64,000 nt of DNA from WTGU01 sp965200925. GTDB taxonomy: Bacteria; Pseudomonadota; Alphaproteobacteria; UBA828. Numbering within the stretch: the stretch's first letter is position 1; each line of letters begins with the position of its first letter. Under the pieces are notes generated by a model that saw only the letters and a program-made list of their open reading frames with translations, was not told where the DNA came from and searched no databases. The translations under genes were made by a program, and so were the position numbers. The DNA lies in contig OZ241738.1 of NCBI GenBank assembly GCA_965200925.1, positions 2,232,001-2,296,000 of the forward strand. The letters run 5' to 3'. This document shows, in pieces, positions 35,251 through 43,254 of the stretch.

Positions 35251-35280
35251 GATCGTCAAGTATATAGTTCCCTTATGTTA
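35250..35280 (-). repeat. Right terminal inverted repeat and right target duplication
   Basis: Positions 35250-35272 are the exact reverse complement of 32958-32980, and TTATGTTA follows at 35273-35280. The first G of the repeat is also the last base of the nuclease stop codon TAG. Confidence 0.92.
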
Positions 35281-35450
35281 TCTCATAGCTTATGTCAAGG
35301 CAAAAAGTGCATCGCCTCGAAATTTTTTCGAGACCCGGAGGACGCAGCGCCACGCTTCCCGCCCCGCGCGCCCGAAACGCCCCAGCGGCCGGCTTGATTC
35401 CCCCCGCGCGGGCGGCAAGATGGGGCGAAAGACGCAGGGAGAGGTCGCGC

Positions 35451-37571
35451 ATGGCCGGAGAGGGCGGCGCCCGCTATGTCGTCGCGACCGACGTAGGCGG
35501 CACCTGCACGGACGCGGTGGTGTTCGCGCCCGGCGAGCCGGTGCGCCTCGGCAAGGCGCTGTCCACGCCGCCCGATTTCGCCGCAGGCGTGCTGGCCGCC
35601 GTCCGCAAGGCCGCCGACGGCATGGGGATGGCACCGGGCGCGTTGCTCGCGCGCACCACACTCTTCGTGCACGGCTCGACCGTAGTCGACAACACGCTGC
35701 TGACGCGCAGCGGCGCCAGGACGGGGCTGCTCGCCACCGAAGGCTTCGAGGACACCTTGCTCGTCACGCGCGGCGCCTACGGCCGCTGGGCGGGCCTCAC
35801 GGAGGACGGCATCAAGCACCCGGTGGCGACCGACCGCGCGCCGCCGCTGGTGCCGGGCGCGCTGATCCGGGGCGTGCCGGAGCGGGTGGATTACAAAGGC
35901 GCCGTCCTGCGCCCGCTGGACGAAGAGGCGGCGCGGTGCGCGATCCGCGCGCTGGTGGAGGGCGCCGGCGTCGAGGCGATCGCCGTGGCCTTCCTCTGGT
36001 CCTTCTACAATCCCGCCCACGAGGAGCGGGTCCGCGACCTGATCCGGGAAATCGCGCCCGAGGTCTACGTCACGCTGTCCAGCGCGATCGCGCCTGTGCC
36101 CGGCGAATACGAGCGGACGTCGACCGCCGCGATCAACGCCTATGCCGGGCGCATCGCCCGCGATTACGTCACCGGCCTGCGGGCGCTGCTGCGGAGCGAA
36201 GGCTATGACGGGCCGCTCCTGGTCATGCAGGGCTACGGCGGCCTGCTGCCGGCCGAGGAGGCGGCGGACCGGGCCATCGGAATGCTCGAATGCGGGCCGG
36301 CCGCCGGCGTCATCGGCAGCCGTTATCTCGGACGGCTCATGGGGGACGACGACATCATCGCCTGCGACATGGGGGGCACCACCTTCAAGGTCGGCGTGAT
36401 CCGGGGCGGCGCGTTCGACTATGCCCGCGAGCCGATGGTGGACCGCTATCACTACGTCGCACCGAAGATCGAGGTGGCGTCCATCGGCGCCGGCGGCGGC
36501 AGCATCGTCGCGCTGGATCCCGGCACCGGCGTGCCGCGCGTCGGGCCGGCCAGCGCCGGCGCAAAGCCGGGGCCGGTCTGCTACGGTCTGGGGGGCGCCG
36601 AACCCACGCTCACCGACGTCATGCTGCTCGTCGGATACATGGACCCGGGCACCTTCCTGGGCGGCTCCATCGCCCTCGATGCCGCCGCGGCGCGGCGGGT
36701 CTTCGCCGAGAAGATCGCCGGGCCGCTCGGCCTGGCCGTCGAGGAGGCGGCGATCGGCATCTACCGCATCGCCGCGGCGCAGATCACCGATCTCATCCAC
36801 GAGATCACCGTCGAGCGCGGCCTCGACCCCCGCGAATTCGTGCTGCACGCCTTCGGCGGCACCTGCGGCCTCGTCTGCGGCGTGTTCGGCGCCGACCTCG
36901 GCGTGCGAAGAATCGTGATCCCTTACACGGCTTCCGTGAACGCCGCCTTCGGCCTGGTCTCGGCGGACGTCGTCCACGAATACAGCGTCACCAAGGCGCT
37001 GCCGGCGACGAGCCCGGCCCGCGAGATCGAGGCGATCTACGCGCCGATGGCGGCCCGCGCCCGCGCGCAGCTCGTGGCCGAAGGTTTCGTCGAGAGCGAC
37101 ATCCGCCTCGAGCGGTCGATCGACCTGCGCTACGGGCGGCAGGTGCACGAGGTGACGACGCCGGTGCGCGGCGCGGCACCGATGGACACCGCCGCCGTCG
37201 AGCGCCTGATGGCCGACTTCGAGGCGCTCTACGAGCGCAAGTTCGGCGCGGGCTCCGCCTACCGCGCCGCCGGCATGGAAATGACGATGTTCCGCCTGAC
37301 CGCGCGCGGGCTGATGGAGCGGCCCCGGCTGGAGGCCACCGCCCTCGCCGCCCCCGACCCGGCGCCTGCGCGCACAGGCCGGCGGGACATCTTCGTCGAG
37401 GCCGCAGGCGGCCTCGCGCCGGCGGAGATCTACGATTTCGACCGGCTGGTGCCGGGCAACGTCGTCCCCGGGCCGGCGGTGATCCACTCGCCGATCACCA
37501 CCATCGTCCTCCAGGACGGCCAGTCCGGCCGCATGGACGCCTACCGCAACATCGTCATGGAACTCGCCTGA
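35451..37571 (+). CDS. hyuA: Hydantoinase A/oxoprolinase-type ATP-dependent subunit
   Basis: 706 residues of the actin-like ATPase fold. It starts VVATDVGGTCTDAVVF (phosphate loop), with FVHGSTVVDNTLLTRSGA, GMLECGPAAGVIGS, IACDMGGTTFKVGVI and EVASIGAGGGSIVALD, all standard. It phosphorylates or activates the substrate for the HyuB partner immediately downstream (8 bases). ATG at 35451 with GGGAGAGG upstream. The gamma-like protein at 39397 makes this set resemble acetone/acetophenone carboxylase-type complexes as much as hydantoinases. Confidence 0.92.
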   Translation: MAGEGGARYVVATDVGGTCTDAVVFAPGEPVRLGKALSTPPDFAAGVLAAVRKAADGMGMAPGALLARTTLFVHGSTVVDNTLLTRSGARTGLLATEGFEDTLLVTRGAYGRWAGLTEDGIKHPVATDRAPPLVPGALIRGVPERVDYKGAVLRPLDEEAARCAIRALVEGAGVEAIAVAFLWSFYNPAHEERVRDLIREIAPEVYVTLSSAIAPVPGEYERTSTAAINAYAGRIARDYVTGLRALLRSEGYDGPLLVMQGYGGLLPAEEAADRAIGMLECGPAAGVIGSRYLGRLMGDDDIIACDMGGTTFKVGVIRGGAFDYAREPMVDRYHYVAPKIEVASIGAGGGSIVALDPGTGVPRVGPASAGAKPGPVCYGLGGAEPTLTDVMLLVGYMDPGTFLGGSIALDAAAARRVFAEKIAGPLGLAVEEAAIGIYRIAAAQITDLIHEITVERGLDPREFVLHAFGGTCGLVCGVFGADLGVRRIVIPYTASVNAAFGLVSADVVHEYSVTKALPATSPAREIEAIYAPMAARARAQLVAEGFVESDIRLERSIDLRYGRQVHEVTTPVRGAAPMDTAAVERLMADFEALYERKFGAGSAYRAAGMEMTMFRLTARGLMERPRLEATALAAPDPAPARTGRRDIFVEAAGGLAPAEIYDFDRLVPGNVVPGPAVIHSPITTIVLQDGQSGRMDAYRNIVMELA

Positions 37572-37579
37572 GACGCGCC

Positions 37580-39400
37580 ATGGACCCGATCACCTTCTCC
37601 ATCGTCCGCCACCGCCTGTTCCGCGTCATCGACGAGGCGGTCATCACCCTCAAGCACGTCTCGGGCAGCGCGATCACCAACGAAGGGCACGACCTCATGG
37701 TCTCCCTCTATCGCGCTGACGGCTCACTGCTGATGGGCGGCGTCGGCTTCCTGCATCACCTGACCAGCGCGGCGGAGGCGTGCAAGGCCGTGATCCGCCG
37801 CTTCGAGGGCGACATCGGCGAGGGGGACGTCTTCCTCACCAACTGCCCCTATACGGCAGCCCTCCACACCTCGGACATCTACCTCGTCGCGCCGATCCAT
37901 CACGGCGGCAGGCTGGTCGCATGGAGCGCCTGTTTCGTCCATGTCTACGACATCGGCGCCATGGTGCCGGGCGGCTTCAGCCCGGAGTCGCGCGACATCT
38001 TCACCGAAGGCTTCAGCTCGCCCGGGATCAGGCTGGTCGAGGGCGGAAGGATCCGCCGCGACGTCATGGACACCGTGCTCAACATGGTGCGCGCGCCGGA
38101 GATGGTGGCCCTCGACCTCTCCTCCATGATCGCGGCCAACAACGTGGCGCGGGAACGCATGGTCGCCCTGATCGACAAATACGGCAGCAAACCGGTGGAC
38201 CGCGCCTGCGCCATGCTGGTCGATCAGTCCGAAACGCTGTTCCGCGCGCGGCTCCGCGAGTTGCCCGACGGCCGCTGGGAATCGCGCCAGTATTTCGACG
38301 TCGAGGGCGAGACCTGCCGCGTGCTGCTGGCGATGACGAAGGAGGGCGATGCGCTCGCCTTCGACTTCACCGGCTCCAGCCCGCAGTCGCGCTACGGCAT
38401 CAACTGCACCTACTGGGCGTCGTGGGGCGGGTTCTTCGCGCCGCTCTTCCCGCTGCTCTGCTACGACATCGTCTGGAACGACGGCGTTCTCAGGCCGGTC
38501 ACGATGATCGCGCCGGAAGGGACGATCGTGAACTGCACGCGCCCGGCGCCGGTCTCGCTCGCCACCGTCGGCGCGATCCAGTCGGTCAACAACGCCGCCT
38601 GCACCTGCATCTCCAAGATGCTGTCGGCGAGCGAGAAATACGCCGGGGAGGCCACCGCCGTCTGGCACGGCAGTCACTTCGCGATCTTCCTGTTCGGCTT
38701 GAACCAGCGCCGCCAGGAGGCGATCGGCATCCTGACCGAGACCTTCGGCGGCGCCGGCGGCGCGCGCGGCCGCGCCGACGGCATCGACGTGGGCGGTGAG
38801 ATTCCCAACCCCATCGGCCGCATGGCCAATGTCGAGACGACCGAGGCGACGTTCCCGGTGCGCTACCTGTTCCGCCGTGCGCGGCCGGACACCGGCGGGC
38901 CCGGCCTCTACCGAGGCGGCAACGGGATCGAGTTCGCCCTGGTGCCCCACGACGCGCCCGAGGGCGGCATCGACTACGTCGTCTCCGGCAAGGGCACCGA
39001 GTTCTCGATGAGCGAAGGGCTCGGCGGCGGCTACCCCGGCGCGCCCTGCGCCTTCCGCCGGGTGCGCAACGACGACGCGGCGCGCCCCGGGGCGAACGCC
39101 CATCCCCGCTCGCTGGAAGAGATGACGGGCGAGAAGGAGGCGGTTTCCTGGGGCGTCTTCCCGCTTGGGGGAGAGGACGCGCTCTACGTCCGTTCCGACG
39201 GTGGCGGCGGCCTGGGCGACCCGCTCGCCCGCCCGCCCGAGCGGGTGCGCGCGGACGTGGAGGCCGGGGCGGTCTCCGAGGCGGTGGCGGACGGCATCTA
39301 CGGAGTCGTGCTGGCGGACGGCGCGGTCGATGCGGATGCCACCGAATCCCGCCGCCGCGCCCTGCGCACGGCGCGGCTGGCGCCGGCGGCAGGCGGATGA
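37580..39400 (+). CDS. hyuB: Hydantoinase B/oxoprolinase-type subunit
   Basis: 606 residues. It opens MDPITFSIVRHRLFRVIDEA, with NCPYTAALHTSDIYLVAPIH, GGVGFLHHL and the C-terminal GGGGLGDPLARPPERV, typical of HyuB. It is the partner of the HyuA above. Unlike the 773-residue HyuB at the left end of the window, it lacks the C-terminal zinc ribbon, which is here a separate gene overlapping its stop (ATGA). Confidence 0.92.
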   Translation: MDPITFSIVRHRLFRVIDEAVITLKHVSGSAITNEGHDLMVSLYRADGSLLMGGVGFLHHLTSAAEACKAVIRRFEGDIGEGDVFLTNCPYTAALHTSDIYLVAPIHHGGRLVAWSACFVHVYDIGAMVPGGFSPESRDIFTEGFSSPGIRLVEGGRIRRDVMDTVLNMVRAPEMVALDLSSMIAANNVARERMVALIDKYGSKPVDRACAMLVDQSETLFRARLRELPDGRWESRQYFDVEGETCRVLLAMTKEGDALAFDFTGSSPQSRYGINCTYWASWGGFFAPLFPLLCYDIVWNDGVLRPVTMIAPEGTIVNCTRPAPVSLATVGAIQSVNNAACTCISKMLSASEKYAGEATAVWHGSHFAIFLFGLNQRRQEAIGILTETFGGAGGARGRADGIDVGGEIPNPIGRMANVETTEATFPVRYLFRRARPDTGGPGLYRGGNGIEFALVPHDAPEGGIDYVVSGKGTEFSMSEGLGGGYPGAPCAFRRVRNDDAARPGANAHPRSLEEMTGEKEAVSWGVFPLGGEDALYVRSDGGGGLGDPLARPPERVRADVEAGAVSEAVADGIYGVVLADGAVDADATESRRRALRTARLAPAAGG

Positions 39401-39672
39401 GCGGGACGCGCATATCGGCCACCCTGGTGGTCGACGGCGCGCGCAACGTCGCCTGCATGGCCTGCGGCCACGCGCTGGGGCCGGCGGGCGCACCGTGGAA
39501 GGCGGCGGCGCGGCTCGACGAAACCCCCATGCAAGGCGCCGCCGGCGCCGCCTACACCAATGCCGGGCGCGTGCTGCTGCGCCGTTTCTTCTGCCCGGGC
39601 TGCGGCGCCCTCCTGGATACCGAGTCGGCCCTGCCGGGCGATCCCTTCCTGAACGACGTGGTTCGCGTGTAG
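39397..39672 (+). CDS. Acetone-carboxylase-gamma-like small zinc-ribbon protein
   Basis: 91 residues with two metal-binding pairs, CMACG near residue 20 and FFCPGCGALLDTESALPGD near residue 70. It matches the C-terminal domain of the HyuB at 484-2805 and the gamma subunits of acetone carboxylase-like complexes. ATG overlaps the hyuB stop, so it is made stoichiometrically with it. It is probably the third subunit that binds zinc and stabilises or positions the HyuAB enzyme (family knowledge plus context). Confidence 0.8.
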   Translation: MSGTRISATLVVDGARNVACMACGHALGPAGAPWKAAARLDETPMQGAAGAAYTNAGRVLLRRFFCPGCGALLDTESALPGDPFLNDVVRV

Positions 39673-39674
39673 CC

Positions 39675-40361
39675 GTGCACGACATCGCCATCCGTCCGGC
39701 GATCATCGAGCGCGTCGTGAAGCGACGCGGGCGGGTGCATCTGTTCGAGCGTCTCGATCCGGCGAAGACCGCCGCCGTCTTCATCGACATGCAGGTCACC
39801 TTCCTGGCACCCGGCGCGCCGGTCGAGGTACCGGCGGCGCGGGCGATCGTGCCCGCCATCAACCGTCTCACCGCCGGCCTCAGGGCGCGCGGGGTGGCGA
39901 TCTTCTGGGTCGCCCACGCCAACGCGAGCGCGGGCGGCGAATCCGACTGGCCCGGCTTCTTCGACCATTTCGTCGCGGACGAGGCGCGGGCGCGCACCGT
40001 CGCCGGGCTGGCACCGGGCGCCGAGGGCCAGAAGCTCTGGCCGGCGCTCGCAGTCGCGGACGGCGACGAGGTGCTGCTCAAGAACCGCTACAGCGCGCTC
40101 ATCCCCGGCTCCTCCCCGCTGGAGGGGATGCTGCGGGAGCGCGGCATCGAGGCGCTCCTGATCGGCGGGACCAAGACCGACGTCTGCTGCGAATCCACCG
40201 CGCGCGACGCCATGATGCTCGACTTCAAGACGGTCATGGTCGCCGACTGCTGCGCCGCGCTCTCGGACGAAGAGCACCGCGACGCCCTGGAGACCATCAT
40301 CCAGCAATTCGGCGACGTGATGACGGCCGACGAGGTGCTCGCGGCGCTCGCCCCCGGTTAG
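39675..40361 (+). CDS. Isochorismatase-like cysteine hydrolase
   Basis: 228 residues. The catalytic triad is visible: Asp in TAAVFIDMQVTFL, Lys in VLLKNRYSALIPGS and the nucleophile in GGTKTDVCCESTARDAM, preceded by the cis-peptide GG-T. Such enzymes hydrolyse amides such as N-carbamoyl compounds. Right after HyuA/HyuB/gamma this suggests removal of the carbamoyl group from the ring-opened hydantoin-type product. GTG start at 39675, just after the gamma stop. Confidence 0.85.
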   Translation: MHDIAIRPAIIERVVKRRGRVHLFERLDPAKTAAVFIDMQVTFLAPGAPVEVPAARAIVPAINRLTAGLRARGVAIFWVAHANASAGGESDWPGFFDHFVADEARARTVAGLAPGAEGQKLWPALAVADGDEVLLKNRYSALIPGSSPLEGMLRERGIEALLIGGTKTDVCCESTARDAMMLDFKTVMVADCCAALSDEEHRDALETIIQQFGDVMTADEVLAALAPG

Positions 40362-40373
40362 GGGCGCGGGCCG

Positions 40374-41432
40374 TCACGACCGGGCCGTCCTCTCGTTCCA
40401 CATCCGGGCGCGTTCCAGGAAGACCGCGCGGTCGGCCAGCCATTCGGCGAAGCCGATGCGGCGGTCGTCGGTCAACCACGCGATCTTCTCGTCGAGGCAG
40501 GACGCGAGCGCTTCGTCTTCGGCGGAAAGCGTGAAGCCGCCATGCTCGACCTGCGGATCGAGGGCCGTGACTGCGAAGGCGCCGCCGGACTCGTGGCTCG
40601 CGCCGCGGTTGCCGATCTCGCCTCGGGCCACCGCGTCTATCGCGCCGGCTTCCAGGGCCGCGAGAAGTTCCGCTTCGCCGGCCTCGGCGCCGAGATAGAT
40701 CACCTGCGGCATCGCCTCGGACGGCGGATGCAGGCGGCGGCGCCCTTCGAGAGCGGGCGATGCGCCGGCGGCGGCGAGGACGTAATCCGCGCTGCCGTCC
40801 GCCACGACCTCGCCGTTCGGCGTGACCACGCGGACGCCGGCGGCGAGGACGCCGGCGGCATCCGCGAGCCCCGTCAGTTGCAGGAGGCGGGCCTCCCCCG
40901 TCGTGCCGGCGAGGACGCCGACTCGCATGGCGGCAGTCAGCGCGTCGTGGCGCGCGAGGGCCCCGGCCTCCGCCGCGCGCACGAGAAGCGACTGGCGGAA
41001 GGCGATATGGCCCTTCGTGAAGACGACTGCCTTGCGGCCTTCGGCGTCGCGGGTGCGGGACTCGAGGATCGTGATGCCGCCGCCCACGATGTCGTAATCC
41101 GGGAGCGCCGATTTCAGCCAGATGCCGTCCCACGCCGCGATGGCGCGGCGAGAAAACGACAACCCCGCGCCCTCCATGGCCTCCAGGGCGGTCAGCAAAT
41201 CCGCCTCGTAGCCGCGATGCGCATCGAAGCCGTCGGCGGCCGGATCTGGATCGGCGCTGTGGCTGACCGGCGAGAAGTAGGCGTAGAAGCCGAGGGTGAG
41301 GGCGCGCCGGCCGTCGGTGCAGGCTTCCCCGGCCGATGCGGGCGCGCCGGAGGCGAGAAACGACGCCAGCATCGCAGAGGCAAGCAGCGCGCACGCGGCG
41401 CCGACGGCGGTGCGCGGCGCAAAGCTGAACAT
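40374..41432 (-). CDS. Periplasmic solute-binding protein, amino-acid ABC type, solitary
   Basis: 352 residues with a clear signal peptide (AACALLASAMLASFLASG, cleavage after ASA) and the bacterial extracellular solute-binding family 3 layout: LTLGFYAYFSPVS, GYEADLLTALEAM, DYDIVGGGITILESRTRD, VGVLAGTTGEARLL. No permease or ATPase genes adjoin, so it is an orphan binding protein or acts with a distant transporter. ATG at 41432 with GAGGAGG upstream. Convergent to the isochorismatase gene. Confidence 0.8.
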   Translation of the reverse strand: MFSFAPRTAVGAACALLASAMLASFLASGAPASAGEACTDGRRALTLGFYAYFSPVSHSADPDPAADGFDAHRGYEADLLTALEAMEGAGLSFSRRAIAAWDGIWLKSALPDYDIVGGGITILESRTRDAEGRKAVVFTKGHIAFRQSLLVRAAEAGALARHDALTAAMRVGVLAGTTGEARLLQLTGLADAAGVLAAGVRVVTPNGEVVADGSADYVLAAAGASPALEGRRRLHPPSEAMPQVIYLGAEAGEAELLAALEAGAIDAVARGEIGNRGASHESGGAFAVTALDPQVEHGGFTLSAEDEALASCLDEKIAWLTDDRRIGFAEWLADRAVFLERARMWNERTARS

Positions 41433-41593
41433 GAACGCCTCCTCGTTCCGTGCCCGGGAAACGGGCCACCATACCATCCCCGGGGTCGGGCGCTCCCCCG
41501 CCCGCGCGCGTCGCCCCGCGGCGGGAATGGCTGGCGGCGCGCCCCGTTGCTGCTAACATTCGCTGCCGGAAGCCACGGGAGCGGGGCGAGCGG

Positions 41594-42388
41594 GTGGCGT
41601 TGACCACGTTGCGGGAGATGGTCGGCACGCGGCGGGCCAAGTTCGGCACGTTCCTGGTCGAGTTCGCGTCACCGGGCATCGGCCAGATTCTGAAGGCGGC
41701 CGGCTGCCAGTACGCGCTGCTCGACATGGAGCACTCGGGCTTCGGCTTCGCCACCGTGAAGCGGCTGCTGCGTTACATGCAGGCGGCCGCCATGCCGGCG
41801 ATCGTCCGCGTGCCCTCGCGCCATTACCACCACATCGCCCGCGCCCTCGACATGGGCGCCGAGGGGATCATGCTCCCCATGGTGGGCACGGCGGAGGAGG
41901 CGCGGCGCATCGTCGCCCACGCGAAATATCCACCGCTCGGCCATCGCGGGGTCGCGCTCGGAATCGCCCACGACCGCTACGCCCCGGTGCGCACGCCCGC
42001 CGCCGCGTTGCGTGCCGCCAACCGCCGGACCACCGTGTTCGCGCAAGTGGAGACCCGGCGCGGCATCGAGAACGTGGAGGAGATCGCGGCCGTCGCCGGG
42101 ATCGACTGCGTCTGGATCGGGCATTTCGATCTCACCGTGTCCCTCGGCATTCCCGGCGATTTCGATCACGCGGATTTCACGGCGGCGATCGAACGGGCCG
42201 CCCGCGCCTGCGCCCGGCACAAGAAGGCCTACGGCCGGGTCGTGCCGGACGTCGCGACCGGGGTCGCCGCCTACCACGCGGGCTTCGATTTCATCGGCTA
42301 TTCCGCCGACGCCTGGCTGCTGCGGGACACCCTGCGCCGGGGTATCGACGACCTCAAGGGCGCGCTCCGCCGCCGCCGGGCGGGATAG
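41594..42388 (+). CDS. HpcH/HpaI-family aldolase, copy 1
   Basis: 264 residues. It has FGTFLVEFASPGIGQILKAA, YALLDMEHSGFGFATVKRLL, MGAEGIMLPMVGTAEEARRI, AQVETRRGIENVEEIA (metal-ligand Glu) and VWIGHFDLTVSLGIPG (metal-ligand Asp). Class II pyruvate aldolases of this kind split 4-hydroxy-2-oxoacids into pyruvate plus an aldehyde. GTG 41594 is taken as start; a TTG at 41600 is possible. It is followed at once by a paralogue and an ABC importer. Confidence 0.85.
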   Translation: MALTTLREMVGTRRAKFGTFLVEFASPGIGQILKAAGCQYALLDMEHSGFGFATVKRLLRYMQAAAMPAIVRVPSRHYHHIARALDMGAEGIMLPMVGTAEEARRIVAHAKYPPLGHRGVALGIAHDRYAPVRTPAAALRAANRRTTVFAQVETRRGIENVEEIAAVAGIDCVWIGHFDLTVSLGIPGDFDHADFTAAIERAARACARHKKAYGRVVPDVATGVAAYHAGFDFIGYSADAWLLRDTLRRGIDDLKGALRRRRAG

Positions 42389-42396
42389 GGGAGGCG

Positions 42397-43212
42397 ATGC
42401 CGGGCGCCGCGCTGCGCGCGATGATGGGCACGAAGCGGCCCAAATTCGGCTCGTTCGTGATCGAGTTCGACAGCCCCGGCATGGGGCAGATCCTCAAGGC
42501 GGCCGGTTGCGAATACGCGCTGCTCGACATGGAGCATTCCGGCTTCGACCATGATCAACTCAAGCGGATGCTGCGCGGCTACCAGGCGGCCTGCCTGCCG
42601 GTCGTCGTCTCGACCGTCGGCGGCGATTACGACATGATCGCCCGCGCGCTGGACATGGGCGCGGACGGCATCCAGCCGGCCAAGGTGGGAAGCGCCGAGG
42701 AGGCCCGCGACATCCTGGGCCACGTGCGCTATCCGCCGCAGGGGAACCGCGGCGTCGCCGTCGGTATCGCCCATGACCGCTACGCGCCCGGCCCGCCGGC
42801 GGCGACGCTGCGCGCCGCCAACCGGGACGTGGTGTTCTTCCCCAAGATCGAGACCCCGCAGGGCATCGACGAGGCGGAGGCGATCGCCGCGCTCGACGGC
42901 GCCGGCGGCATCTGGATCGGCCATTTCGACCTCTCGGTGGCGATGGGCCTCCCCGCGCGCTTCGATCACCCGGCGTTCCAGGCGGCGATGCGGACGGTGA
43001 GCGCGGCGTGCCGGAAGCACGGCAAATCGCTCGGCCGCATCTACGACGACACCGAGAACGGCAAGGCGCTCTACCGGGGCGGTTTCGACTTTCTCTGTTG
43101 CTCGGGCGACAGTTGGCTGGTGCGGCGTGGGCTCGAAGAGGGCATCATGGCGCTGCGCGCCGCGTGTCGGGGCCCGCGCAAGGGCGGGGGCCGGGCGCGC
43201 GGGGCGTCGTAA
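42397..43212 (+). CDS. HpcH/HpaI-family aldolase, copy 2
   Basis: 271 residues, a tandem paralogue of the preceding gene with the same landmarks: FGSFVIEFDSPGMGQILKAA, YALLDMEHSGFDHDQLKRML, FPKIETPQGIDEAEAIAAL and IWIGHFDLSVAMGLPARFDH. It ends in a basic tail. ATG at 42397 eight bases after copy 1. Two copies next to one importer suggest two related substrates or a heteromer. Confidence 0.85.
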   Translation: MPGAALRAMMGTKRPKFGSFVIEFDSPGMGQILKAAGCEYALLDMEHSGFDHDQLKRMLRGYQAACLPVVVSTVGGDYDMIARALDMGADGIQPAKVGSAEEARDILGHVRYPPQGNRGVAVGIAHDRYAPGPPAATLRAANRDVVFFPKIETPQGIDEAEAIAALDGAGGIWIGHFDLSVAMGLPARFDHPAFQAAMRTVSAACRKHGKSLGRIYDDTENGKALYRGGFDFLCCSGDSWLVRRGLEEGIMALRAACRGPRKGGGRARGAS

Positions 43213-43254
43213 GGAGGGCGCGGCGGTTCCGCGCCGGACAGGAGGGAGACCACG

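Larger units (their letters stand above)
32958..35272 (+). mobile_element. Complete IS1595-family transposon with methyltransferase and nuclease cargo
   Basis: The element is 2315 bp. The ends are perfect 23-bp inverted repeats beginning GGGAACTATATACTTGACGA (32958-32980 and 35250-35272, the latter inverted). Both are flanked by TTATGTTA (32950-32957 and 35273-35280), an 8-bp target duplication as expected for IS1595 transposition. Inside are transposase, a Dam-type DNA methyltransferase and a PD-(D/E)XK nuclease, overlapping at their stop/start codons. The last stop codon touches the right inverted repeat. Intact ends and duplication show a recent insertion, probably still mobile. Confidence 0.93.
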
